A DNA stretch of 6,668 bases from JAFLBB01 sp040007195 (GCA_040007195.1 JBDTVQ010000386.1:1-6668); one strand, 5' to 3'; positions 1 to 5,652 are shown, counted from the first letter of the stretch. Numbers and translations: made by a program. Notes: generated by a model not told the origin, from the letters alone.

Positions 1-53
1 TCATTATCGGCCACTTCGCAGGCCGCGGGCGGCTTCAAACTGCCGGATCTAGG
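1..53. other. Unrelated sequence abutting the broken capsid gene
   Basis: The capsid reading frame stays open through these bases to the window edge, but the encoded residues after Asp192 (starting PRSGSLKPP) no longer look like an HK97 capsid. The conserved ..AHWIPAAKQVLD.. segment normally continues into a helical region. The short repeat GGATC occurs at 45-49 and 52-56, flanking the switch point. The segment could be the end of an insertion sequence or another deletion junction. No terminal inverted repeat can be judged because the partner end lies outside the window. Confidence 0.4.
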
Positions 54-629
54 ATCAAGCACCTGCTTCGCGGCTGGAATCCAATGTGCTACGGTTTTGA
101 CGCCCACCGATTCCGTGGTGAACGTCAGCGCGCTTTCCGGCTTGGAGATGGTTTCAGCGGTCGGAGAGGCGGCGTTCGTATAGGTGTTTTCCTTCACGAA
201 TTCGACGGCGTTCGAGCCGGTCGGGAAACGCTGGAGTAAGTCGCGAACGCGGATGCGCGCCACGCCCGGCTTGACGATACCGTTCATGCGTTGCGCGGTC
301 AAAATGCCCGGCGTGGATGAACCCACCGCAGAACTGGTGATGGCGGTTTTGAGTTCGCCCGGAAATAGACTGCCGCCCGGAACCTCGAAGGCGAGGCGGC
401 CCTTGCCGGTTCGGCGGAATGCCGCGAATTGGTCATCGTCAAACAGGCACTTCGCCACGCGCCCGCCCGTGCTTTCGGCAGTGGAATAATCGCCGCCGAC
501 GGCGCCGGGCGCCCTGCTCAGGTTGGCTTCGACGTGATCGAGACGCAGCCGAAGCGGATCGAGCGCCTCACCCGCGGCCTTCTGAATTTCAGCAAGTTGA
601 GTCTTAAAATCAATTGTAGATGCGGACAT
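1..629 (-). pseudogene. HK97-fold phage major capsid protein, 3'-truncated
   Basis: This frame starts at ATG 629-627, after a strong ribosome site (AGGAG, 8 bases upstream), and runs open to the left edge. Residues 1-36 form a helical N-terminal segment like the scaffolding/delta domain of HK97-type capsids. Residues about 40-90 are a linker, and from about residue 95 the typical capsid core appears: GSSTPGILTAQR, then a segment with RVRDLLQRFPTGSNAVEFVKE, then TFTTESVGVKTVAHWIPAAK. In complete phages this protein builds the icosahedral shell. Similarity to the family stops after Asp192 (base 54), where usual capsids continue for a further 150-200 residues, so the gene appears broken. It lies downstream of the small-terminase operon, as a packaging/head module would. 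No protease, portal or large terminase is visible. Function is by recognition of conserved phrases, not by search. Confidence 0.8.
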
Positions 630-872
630 AAAAATACTCCTCAGTTGTGGTGGTGGATGGGTGCGAACGCGTGATGCGCCCGATGGCTGGCTTGGAGTGG
701 TCCGCTGAGGTCCGGCTCGATCCAGCTAGTTGCGGCTCGCCTTGCGCGTGGCGGAAGTGGTGCCAACGGGTCCGGCTTCCAAATGGAAGTGGTGCCGCGC
801 CGATCCGGCTTCCGGCGATCCAAGCGCGTTCGTCGAGTGCTGTCTAAGCATACCCCGTACCCCTATTGGGTA
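630..872. other. Gene-free gap upstream of the capsid gene, with repeats
   Basis: No convincing gene lies between the end of the coiled-coil gene and the capsid start. Short open frames on both strands here have no ribosome sites and odd composition. The segment holds a pair of near-identical direct repeats (described separately). Just after the upstream stop codon, a small hairpin (TACCC at 858-862, GGGTA at 868-872) lacks a T-run and is therefore a poor terminator. The capsid ribosome site sits at its left end. I see no clear sigma-70 promoter for the capsid gene. Confidence 0.5.
753..813. repeat. Two tandem 28/29-bp direct repeats with inverted ends
   Basis: Copy 1 (753-780) and copy 2 (785-813) both begin GGAAGTGGTGCC and both end TCCGGCTTCC, with a variable 6-7 bases between and a 4-base spacer AAAT. 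Each copy also starts GGAAG and ends CTTCC, so each can fold into a small hairpin. A weaker third relative lies at 694-723 (GGAGTGGTCC...GGTCCGGCTCG). Such an array could be protein-binding sites or RNA structure in the capsid leader, or the remains of duplicated coding sequence. Confidence 0.65.
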
Positions 873-1136
873 TCAATTCAAAACCGACTTTCGCGGCGGG
901 GGCGAAGTGGCCGCCGCCTCAAGCCGTTCGATGCGCTTCAGGAGTTCGTCGAACGCATCGGCCAGGACGATCACCCGGTCGGCTAGGTCGCCGGTGCGGG
1001 TCGCCAAGTTTTCGAGTGCCTCAACCTGCCTTTGCGCGCGGGCGATGGCCCGTCCATGCGCGGCGAAGCCATCGGCGAGTTGCTTGAGCATTTCGGCGAG
1101 TTCCTGCCCTTGGGCAGTGGGGTTCGGTTCGTTCAT
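873..1136 (-). CDS. Small coiled-coil protein (87 aa), function unknown
   Basis: The ATG at 1136-1134 overlaps the TGA of the upstream gene in an ATGA arrangement, which implies translational coupling and fixes the start. The product is almost entirely helical, with heptad-like hydrophobic spacing from about residue 13 to 75 (LAEMLKQLADGF ... VEALENLATRTGDLADRVIVLADAFDELLKRIERLEAA in sense), and ends in a short Pro/Arg/Lys tail. It has no membrane segment or signal peptide. It is the last gene of the operon before the gap preceding the capsid gene, a position where phages often place small head or scaffold accessory proteins, but nothing in the sequence proves such a role. It could equally be an oligomerising regulator. 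Confidence 0.65.
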   Translation of the reverse strand: MNEPNPTAQGQELAEMLKQLADGFAAHGRAIARAQRQVEALENLATRTGDLADRVIVLADAFDELLKRIERLEAAATSPPPRKSVLN

Positions 1137-1606
1137 GTTGTTCCTTTCAAGTTGAGAGTCAAAACCTTCGTTGCTTTTTGGACCCCTGGTGGCTTCCAGG
1201 CGCGCTCATCAGGCGTCATGGGCCAAGAGTTCAACTTCCACCACGCGGCGCGCGCAGCGAGCGATGCGGCCCGCGCTTCGCCATAACCCATGTCGCCCAG
1301 GTACGGTGCATCGAAAGGCGCGGCTGGTGGATGCTCGGCCAGGAACGTTAATACAAAACCGACGCGCGTGAACGGCTCATCGTAGCCACAGACGCCGGTC
1401 TCGAATCCGTGTAACCGGTAGAACGCCTCCGGCCAAAGTTCGCTGAATGCCCGCCGCTCGTCTGCCTCCGGCAGTAGCCGCGCGAACTCCGCTAGGTCGT
1501 AGGTGGCCAGCCAGGCGAACTCATTCTTGAACACCGCCTCTACCCTCGCGCGTGGCCCGCTCGATGGCCGCCTGTAGGCCCGCGCGGCTTTACGCTTACG
1601 CGGCAT
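1133..1606 (-). CDS. Hypothetical protein, 157 aa, between small terminase and coiled-coil gene
   Basis: The ATG at 1606-1604 follows GGAAGG with 8-base spacing and overlaps the end of the small-terminase gene by 11 bases. The stop overlaps the next ATG (ATGA). The N-terminus is strongly basic (MPRKRKAARAYRRPSSGPRAR), which suggests nucleic-acid contact. The middle (about 25-110) is a mixed helical region rich in aromatic residues, with phrases such as FARLLPEADERRAF and GFVLTFLAEHPP. Near the C-terminus is a helical segment ARAASLAARAAWWKLNSWP. I do not recognise the family and see no catalytic motif. The tight packing after the terminase small subunit suggests a packaging, nuclease or head-related accessory role, but that is position-based inference only. 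Confidence 0.65.
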   Translation of the reverse strand: MPRKRKAARAYRRPSSGPRARVEAVFKNEFAWLATYDLAEFARLLPEADERRAFSELWPEAFYRLHGFETGVCGYDEPFTRVGFVLTFLAEHPPAAPFDAPYLGDMGYGEARAASLAARAAWWKLNSWPMTPDERAWKPPGVQKATKVLTLNLKGTT

Positions 1607-1925
1607 CGCCGTCGCCTTCCAAGCTCTCCAGGTCCAAGTTCAACGCCCGGAGCGCCTGCAGCAACCCGCCGCGCGCCTCACGCTCAATTTGGGAAGCCGG
1701 GTGGGGTTTTTGTTGGCCGAAGCGATCCGGCATCACAATGCCGTCACGCGCCAACAGCGCTTGAGCTTGCCGGAGTCGGTCGAGCGCCTGCATTGCCGTC
1801 AGCAACACCAGCAACCCGGAGGCATCGACGATGCGCCATTCCTTCGACAATTTGGCGTACAGGCCCCGCGCCTCCGGACTGAGCCCGGCAACTTGGGCGT
1901 TTTTCACTGTTTTCTGATCGTTCAC
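1596..1925 (-). CDS. Phage terminase small subunit-like protein (P27 family type)
   Basis: The 109-aa product resembles P27-type small terminase subunits: LSPEARGLYAKLSKEW, then a helical stretch with LLVLLTAMQALDRLRQAQALLA, then a G..M.DRFGQQKPHPAS turn and a final helix ARGGLLQALRALNLDLE. In this family the Gly-x-Pro-x-Pro-like turn after the middle helix is typical. Small terminase recognises packaging sites on phage DNA and loads the large ATPase/nuclease subunit. The start is GTG 1925-1923, supported by AGGAG about 7 bases upstream and a 15-base gap after the zinc-ribbon gene. No large subunit follows, only a 157-aa unknown. A lone small terminase in a compact integrated island is a hallmark of satellites that redirect a helper phage's packaging, though it would also survive in a decaying prophage. 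Confidence 0.7.
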   Translation of the reverse strand: MNDQKTVKNAQVAGLSPEARGLYAKLSKEWRIVDASGLLVLLTAMQALDRLRQAQALLARDGIVMPDRFGQQKPHPASQIEREARGGLLQALRALNLDLESLEGDGDAA

Positions 1926-1940
1926 GAATTTCTCCTAGCC

Positions 1941-2264
1941 TCAGGTACCCTCTCGCACGAATTGTTGGGCATAGGCGGTATTTCCTTTAGAATGAGATAC
2001 TTTAGCTCTCGCCACGGTGGCCTCGGCCCGCTGGTTCCTGGTGCGCCCGTCCGGTGTCGCACAGCATGGACAACACCGCGAGCAGTACCACGCCTCGCCA
2101 CACAGCCCGCCCGAGTCCATCGGTATGTGCGCCGGTTCATCCTGCCCGCCTACGGGCTTCTGACACGTCATGCAGTTCGCAGCCAACGCCTGCGTCCGCA
2201 AGCACTGCGCCTTGCCGCTGCGCTTCGGAGTGGAGCACGCCGCCCTGCGCCGTAGGTGGCTCAC
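1941..2264 (-). CDS. Cysteine-rich, zinc-ribbon-like small protein (107 aa)
   Basis: I place the start at GTG 2264-2262 because it overlaps the upstream stop in a GTGA arrangement, matching the style of this operon. AGG about 7-8 bases upstream supports it. An ATG at 2306 would add 14 residues inside the preceding gene. Cysteines occur as C31-x2-C34 and C61-x2-C64, followed by C65, C67 and C68, with C55 between: the spacing of a possible four-cysteine zinc ribbon with extra ligands. C-terminal residues are basic and polar. The function is unknown. Small zinc proteins in phage operons are often DNA- or transcription-related, but no specific family is recognised. An overlapping 72-aa frame (2140-1922) was judged a shadow because it lacks motifs, although its stop also overlaps the terminase start. 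Confidence 0.55.
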   Translation of the reverse strand: MSHLRRRAACSTPKRSGKAQCLRTQALAANCMTCQKPVGGQDEPAHIPMDSGGLCGEAWYCSRCCPCCATPDGRTRNQRAEATVARAKVSHSKGNTAYAQQFVREGT

Positions 2265-2578
2265 GGCATAACCTGCCTCACGCGTCCACTGGTCGAACGC
2301 TTCCAACGCTCGATCTCATCCCGCATCGCCTGATCGGTGATCCGCGCCACCAGTTCGACCTCAGCCTCCGTCCAAACCTCGCCCCTGGTGCCGACGTTCT
2401 TCTCCACCACCTCGGCGGCGTCGGCCTCGTCAGCCACCAGGAAGAATCTCTCCCCGGCGCGCCACAGTTCGACGGCCTTGCCTCTGAGGGAGGCTGGCCC
2501 GGAACTTGTGCTGGCGGTATCGTCGGTCATAATCCCGGCCTCCTCGCTCAGTTCCTCCACGTAACGCTCAATGTCCAT
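2261..2578 (-). CDS. Small acidic hypothetical protein (105 aa)
   Basis: An ATG at 2632 would give 123 aa, but the added residues (MKTNDVTRYRVTSEKGIP) are encoded by the GGTAAC repeat cluster and that start has only a distant, weak ribosome site. The internal ATG at 2578-2576 is preceded by GAGAAGGG with about 7-base spacing, so I prefer it. The product begins MDIERYVEELSEEAG, is rich in Asp/Glu, has a short strand-like stretch ERFFLVADEADAAEVVEK and ends in a helix ELVARITDQAMRDEIERWKR. No domain is recognised. Its place directly after the ATPase gene and before the zinc-ribbon gene suggests a regulatory or replication accessory role, which is inference only. Confidence 0.6.
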   Translation of the reverse strand: MDIERYVEELSEEAGIMTDDTASTSSGPASLRGKAVELWRAGERFFLVADEADAAEVVEKNVGTRGEVWTEAEVELVARITDQAMRDEIERWKRSTSGRVRQVMP

Positions 2579-2596
2579 CGGGATACCCTTCTCACT

Positions 2597-2656
2597 GGTA
2601 ACGCGGTAACGGGTAACATCATTTGTTTTCATTATGTTGGTCGTTACCCTGTTACC
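2597..2656. repeat. GGTAAC/GTTACC hexamer cluster forming a large inverted repeat
   Basis: GGTAAC occurs at 2597-2602, 2605-2610 and 2612-2617. Its reverse complement GTTACC occurs at 2643-2648 and 2651-2656. Spacing between neighbours is 7-8 bp. The second and third copies pair with the two GTTACC copies to give a 13-bp stem with one bulged T (2650) around a 25-base loop. The cluster spans the stop codon of the ATPase gene (2654-2652) and the short space before the next gene. It may be iterons of a replication origin, an operator, or a transcript-processing hairpin. There is no T-run for a classical terminator. Confidence 0.75.
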
Positions 2657-3896
2657 TCTTCAAATAGACCTTGCCGTCCTGTACGTCGATGTGATCGGCC
2701 CGTAGCAGGTTCGTCATGGTGCGGTTGAACAACTCGCAACTCCCGCAGACCTTGGAGAGCGTTTGCTGCATGTACCTTTTCTTGGCTCCGTCATGCCGCC
2801 GAAGCCAATCGAGAAACTTCCTTTCCATCTCACCTACGGCGCGCCCCACGGCGGCGTGTTGGACATCGACAAGCACGCGAGCGCACTCGCTGGCATACAG
2901 TCCCACCGCAATCGCGGCCTTCAATTGCTCCACCGTGATCTCGGGCAGGGTTCCTTCCAGTGCCGCGTACACCATCCCGAGCTTTCGCACGTACACATGA
3001 ATTCGCTTCACTGATGCGCCGTATAGGCCGCTACGTTCCGTCCGCTCCCAGTCCATGTAGAACCTCGACCATAAGCGCTCTGCCCCCTGCGAGAACCGTA
3101 CCGCCGTAGGGCGGATTACAGCTAGCTCTCGAATCGCTTCTCGCACCTTCTGTAGTTCCGCGCCGCCCGGCTCCAAGGGGTTCGGAATTGGTGCCTTCTT
3201 TGTCCCAGTCAGATACAGGAATCTATTTCCAAAGCCGCCGTGAAAATCATCAGGCCGAGCGTTCTTCCAGAACCACTCCGTTGTGGTCCCGGCGATGATG
3301 CTGAGCGTGGGCAGGTTGATCGACACCTTGTTGTGGCGATACTTCAACTCCCACGTTTCGGGGCAATCGAATGCCTCGGTGAAGAACTCCAGAATCGTTG
3401 CCCCCTCCCATCGCCCCCGCGCTAGAAGACTGGTGAACTCCTCAAAAGCGAAAAGCGCCACCGCTGGCCCGTCATCTTCACGTTTGAGCGCATCGGCGAC
3501 ACCCTCTGTGCTGCCCGAAGCTTGGATGATCTTCACCGAACTTGGGATCAGTTGCAGGTTGATCGGTCTTCGTTGTGCCGTTGTCTTTTTGTCGCCAGTG
3601 CAGCCGAAGTAGCAGAGGTACACATTCGGGTAGATCACCTCGCCCGCGTATGTACAAACGGAACGTGCGAGCGTTGAGGCGCATGCACTCCAGAAGGCCG
3701 CGAAGTGCGCAACGTTGCTCGCCTCGGTCGTCCCGGCCATTGCATCGCGATAGTCCGCGAATGCCGGGCGCCATGCGCTCTCTGGAAAGTTTGGCAGTTG
3801 TGAGTCGTCCTCCATCACAACCTCGGGAGTAGTCGCCGGTGCGTCATTCATGTCTGCTAGCGCCGCCTCAATCAGCGCGTGGCGTGCGTTCTTCAT
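2652..3896 (-). CDS. DUF3987-type P-loop ATPase/helicase-like replication protein (414 aa)
   Basis: The start is ATG 3896-3894: it overlaps the CHC2 gene stop (ATGA) and has GGAGGG 8 bases upstream. An in-frame ATG at 3932 lies inside the upstream gene. The protein has an N-terminal helical region (1-85), a P-loop-like GCTGDKKTT at 98-106, a hydrophobic strand ending in acidic residues (ALFAFEEF, about 147-154) as a Walker B candidate, a sensor-like strand LSIIAGTTTEW (198-208), and GNRFLYLTG (223-231) with a possible arginine finger. The C-terminal 50 residues look like a winged helix (KRYMQQTLSKVCGSCELFNR). This order matches DUF3987 proteins, which sit beside primase-like genes in phages, satellites and plasmids and probably act as replicative helicases or origin-binding ATPases. 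The P-loop is unusual, with Lys where GKT normally has Gly. Confidence 0.75.
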   Translation of the reverse strand: MKNARHALIEAALADMNDAPATTPEVVMEDDSQLPNFPESAWRPAFADYRDAMAGTTEASNVAHFAAFWSACASTLARSVCTYAGEVIYPNVYLCYFGCTGDKKTTAQRRPINLQLIPSSVKIIQASGSTEGVADALKREDDGPAVALFAFEEFTSLLARGRWEGATILEFFTEAFDCPETWELKYRHNKVSINLPTLSIIAGTTTEWFWKNARPDDFHGGFGNRFLYLTGTKKAPIPNPLEPGGAELQKVREAIRELAVIRPTAVRFSQGAERLWSRFYMDWERTERSGLYGASVKRIHVYVRKLGMVYAALEGTLPEITVEQLKAAIAVGLYASECARVLVDVQHAAVGRAVGEMERKFLDWLRRHDGAKKRYMQQTLSKVCGSCELFNRTMTNLLRADHIDVQDGKVYLKR

Positions 3897-4462
3897 GCTG
3901 TAGCCCTCCGTCGATCCGTAAGTGCGATGCATACAATTAGTGCCGCCGTCACTCGCTCCGCGTGCTCGCGGTCATCGCGCCCGATGGCCTCAAATTTTCC
4001 GGCGTCCAAATCATTCCGAAATGCGGCTAGTAGAGCGGCTCCGCCAAGACAGTCGTGAAAATAAGACGCCCGCGCCGCAAGTTCCAGCGTGGCCTCATCA
4101 TCACCAGCTAACCGTTTGGCCGCCTCCAGCGCTTCCGACTTGGCGCGCTGCCAATCGCTCACCCGCCGCGCCAGGGATTCAGCCATTGACAGCCTTCGCG
4201 CGAACTGGCGTTTCTCCTCCGCTGTGCGGTAAGTTTGCTCCCGTTCAGGCCAAAGGCCCATCGAACGTAGCGCGGCGATCACGTCAATTTGTCTGCAACC
4301 TGCAAAACAGTGAACAAGCACGCGCCCGTCGTTCGCATCCGTAATCGAGCAAGACGGCGTGCGCTCATTGTGCGCCGGGCAAAGCATCAGCCAGCCGCGC
4401 CCGCTTTTACGGCCATGGAGCGCGATGGCAATGGTGGCCGCGTCGATGATGGAAGGCGACAT
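3893..4462 (-). CDS. CHC2 zinc-finger primase-like protein lacking TOPRIM (189 aa)
   Basis: I start at ATG 4462-4460, which overlaps the helix-turn-helix gene's stop by one base (TAATG). A longer frame from 4498 would lie inside that gene. Zinc ligands of the CHC2 type are clear: C28-x2-H31 in LMLCPAHNERTPSCSI, and C52-x3-C56 in VLVHCFAGCRQIDVIAALR. In DnaG-type primases this N-terminal finger binds the DNA template. The remaining 120 residues are helical and charged, with no TOPRIM glutamate or DxD motif, so primer synthesis cannot come from this protein alone. In mobile elements a CHC2 protein is often paired with a DUF3987 ATPase, exactly as here. The two probably form the element's replication initiation module, with host DnaG or an unseen partner supplying catalysis. 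The domain call is firm; the role is inferred. Confidence 0.8.
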   Translation of the reverse strand: MSPSIIDAATIAIALHGRKSGRGWLMLCPAHNERTPSCSITDANDGRVLVHCFAGCRQIDVIAALRSMGLWPEREQTYRTAEEKRQFARRLSMAESLARRVSDWQRAKSEALEAAKRLAGDDEATLELAARASYFHDCLGGAALLAAFRNDLDAGKFEAIGRDDREHAERVTAALIVCIALTDRRRATA

Positions 4463-4695
4463 TACGCTGCCCGCCCGCCGTCCGCGTTGCGCTTCCATCC
4501 ACCCGGAAGCGCCGCGCCGCCGGATTCGATGAACTCCTCTAGCCGAAGTGGATGTACGCGGACATGCCGCCCCAGGCGTACCACGACTCCCGGTGGGAGG
4601 ATTCCGCGTCGAACCAAATCGTAGAACCGCTGATGACTTACACCTAGCCGACGAGCACCAAACTGGGAAGTTTCAAGCTGAATTGTTTCCGCCAT
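4462..4695 (-). CDS. AlpA/excisionase-family helix-turn-helix protein (77 aa)
   Basis: The small basic protein has a winged-helix/MerR-like helix-turn-helix of the excisionase (HTH_17) type: residues 10-30 (SQFGARRLGVSHQRFYDLVR) form the HTH, followed by RRGILPPGVVVRLGRHVRVHP as the wing and LRLEEFIESGG as the final helix. Such proteins bind DNA as recombination directionality factors or as AlpA-type activators of integrase and early genes in P4-like satellites. The start ATG 4695-4693 has no good Shine-Dalgarno sequence, so translation may depend on readthrough from the preceding gene, 42 bases away. It is followed directly by the CHC2 gene. In the satellite context it is the likely master regulator, but the alternative of a pure excisionase cannot be excluded from sequence. 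Confidence 0.8.
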   Translation of the reverse strand: MAETIQLETSQFGARRLGVSHQRFYDLVRRGILPPGVVVRLGRHVRVHPLRLEEFIESGGAALPGGWKRNADGGRAA

Positions 4696-4737
4696 GAGCT
4701 AAGTAAAAGCCCAAACGGAAACTAAAAAGGGACCTTT

Positions 4738-5490
4738 CTAGCGTGCAGGAGGGCGTCCGGTTTGACCCTCAAGGCCCACAAGCCGGAGTATTTCCCCGGC
4801 CTTGTGTTTGAGTTCAACCGCTTTATCGCGCGCCTCGTGAGGTGTCTTGTCGCGATAAGCCGGTAGGCTGCGCGCAATCTTCCAATATTGCTCTCCGCCG
4901 ATTCGATGACGTGCGGCCCACCGCATGTGCTCCGGCTGCGTTCTGATCGGCGTCGAAACGTAGCCCACTTCCCGGTAGGCCGCGATGGCCTTCGACGTGG
5001 CGGCGTGCTCTTTACGTGGACGTCGCCGCTTCTCGACTACCAGCCGATGAAGCGTTGCGTCGTAGTCGCCGTCAGGCGGCGTTGGAACGCAGCCGCCCCA
5101 GCAAACACACCATACCCACTCGCCAGTGACCCGCCATTGCGCGATGGAATCGAGCGCGGCCTGAACTGCCCAATCCGCCACTTCGCCCTTCCTGGTTAAA
5201 TGCCAGCGCCGCGCCCAGCCCTGTAGCAGCCCTTCGGCGTCCGGTTCGAGGTAGGCGGCCTCCGTTGGCAGCATGCCCGGCGGCAACTCCTCGGCGATGG
5301 CGCGCAGTTCGTCGCCCATCGCAGGGTATAGTTCGCCCGCGACGTGGAGATAGATGCCCCGCGCCGTGGCCTCGATCTCATGCTCCGTCGCCACGTCGCC
5401 CCAACCGAGCCGGTAGGTGTCGCTCTTGTTTGCGTTCGGTTCAGCCGCGTCGTTTGTGTGCCACTTGTGTGCCAACTCAGCCGCCCTCAA
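4738..5490 (-). CDS. Unrecognised protein, up to 250 aa, first gene of the element operon
   Basis: The frame is open from an in-frame stop at 5499-5497 to TAG 4740-4738 with no ATG near its beginning. Possible starts are TTG 5490 (250 aa), TTG 5475 or GTG 5394 (about 218 aa), none with a strong ribosome site. Conserved-looking parts include EIEATARGIYLHVAGELYP, a Trp-rich middle (WARRWHLTRKGEVADWAV; GEWVWCVCWGGC) and a basic C-terminal half (VEKRRRPRKEHAATS ... LPAYRDKTPHEARDKAVELK). There is no membrane helix, signal peptide or catalytic motif I can name. As the first gene beside the attachment site it could be a DNA-binding regulator or an early protein. Its codon use and GC are like those of the rest of the operon. 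I do not recognise the family. Confidence 0.6.
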   Translation of the reverse strand: MRAAELAHKWHTNDAAEPNANKSDTYRLGWGDVATEHEIEATARGIYLHVAGELYPAMGDELRAIAEELPPGMLPTEAAYLEPDAEGLLQGWARRWHLTRKGEVADWAVQAALDSIAQWRVTGEWVWCVCWGGCVPTPPDGDYDATLHRLVVEKRRRPRKEHAATSKAIAAYREVGYVSTPIRTQPEHMRWAARHRIGGEQYWKIARSLPAYRDKTPHEARDKAVELKHKAGEILRLVGLEGQTGRPPAR

Positions 5491-5529
5491 TTCAACTCAC
5501 TCGTGTTTTCAACGGTTTCACACTAACTC

Positions 5530-5557
5530 AGTATAACTCTAAACTACTCAAAACAAA
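5530..5557 (-). promoter_or_regulatory. Candidate promoter for the leftward operon
   Basis: An AT-rich stretch between the first gene and the tRNA remnant contains TATACT on the minus strand (5535-5530) as a -10 box, and TTGTTT (5556-5551) or TTTGTT (5557-5552) as a weak -35 with 15-16 bp spacing. Transcription would begin about 30 bases before the TTG at 5490. The match is modest and is supported mainly by position: it is the only AT-rich gene-free DNA upstream of the operon. Confidence 0.3.
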
Positions 5558-5566
5558 CGTATTGAA

Positions 5567-5624
5567 AGATTCAGGTTCTAGTTCTCGCAAGGGAGTGGAG
5601 GTTCAAGTCCTCTCATCCGCACCA
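5567..5624 (+). other. 3' half of tRNA-Leu(CAG): attachment-site remnant (att)
   Basis: From the anticodon stem onward this matches a leucine tRNA: anticodon loop TTCAGGT (5570-5576) with anticodon CAG (5572-5574), the 3' strand of the anticodon stem TCTAG, a long class-II variable arm with a GCAA loop (5577-5596), T-stem GGAGG/CCTCT around TTCAAGT (5597-5613), acceptor strand CATCCGC, discriminator A and encoded CCA (5622-5624). The 5' half is absent: upstream bases lose pairing after three anticodon-stem positions. The break at the anticodon stem is where many tyrosine integrases recombine. A 3'-half-only copy marks the far end of an element inserted in the tRNA gene, so the element lies to the left. 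It is not a functional tRNA here. Confidence 0.85.
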
Positions 5625-5652
5625 ATAAGATTATAAAGCAGTTATCAAAAAC

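Noticed and set aside
753..813. CRISPR array
   Set aside because: There are only two units with 4-base spacing and no spacer-length intervals or cas genes.
641..823. Minus-strand 60-aa frame in the capsid leader
   Set aside because: It is built from the repeat array, has no good ribosome site and has low-complexity Pro/Arg/His content.
858..872. Hairpin after the coiled-coil gene as a terminator
   Set aside because: A 5-bp stem without a following T-run is too weak.
1922..2140. Minus-strand 72-aa frame whose stop overlaps the terminase GTG
   Set aside because: It lies in another frame of the cysteine-rich gene, lacks motifs and a ribosome site. The overlap is probably coincidental.
1689..2255. 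Plus-strand open frame of 188 codons
   Set aside because: It is antisense to the small-terminase and zinc-ribbon genes, is Arg/Ala/Pro rich, and no domain is visible.
2054..2728. Long plus-strand open frame of 224 codons
   Set aside because: It is antisense to three tightly packed minus-strand genes, has no recognisable domain or ribosome site, and its composition fits a GC-rich shadow frame.
4725..4736. AAAGGGACCTTT near-palindrome upstream of the helix-turn-helix gene
   Set aside because: Five-base arms are too short to call an operator, and no second copy was noticed.
5567..5624. A complete tRNA gene
   Set aside because: The acceptor 5' strand, D-arm and full anticodon stem are absent upstream; only the 3' half is present.
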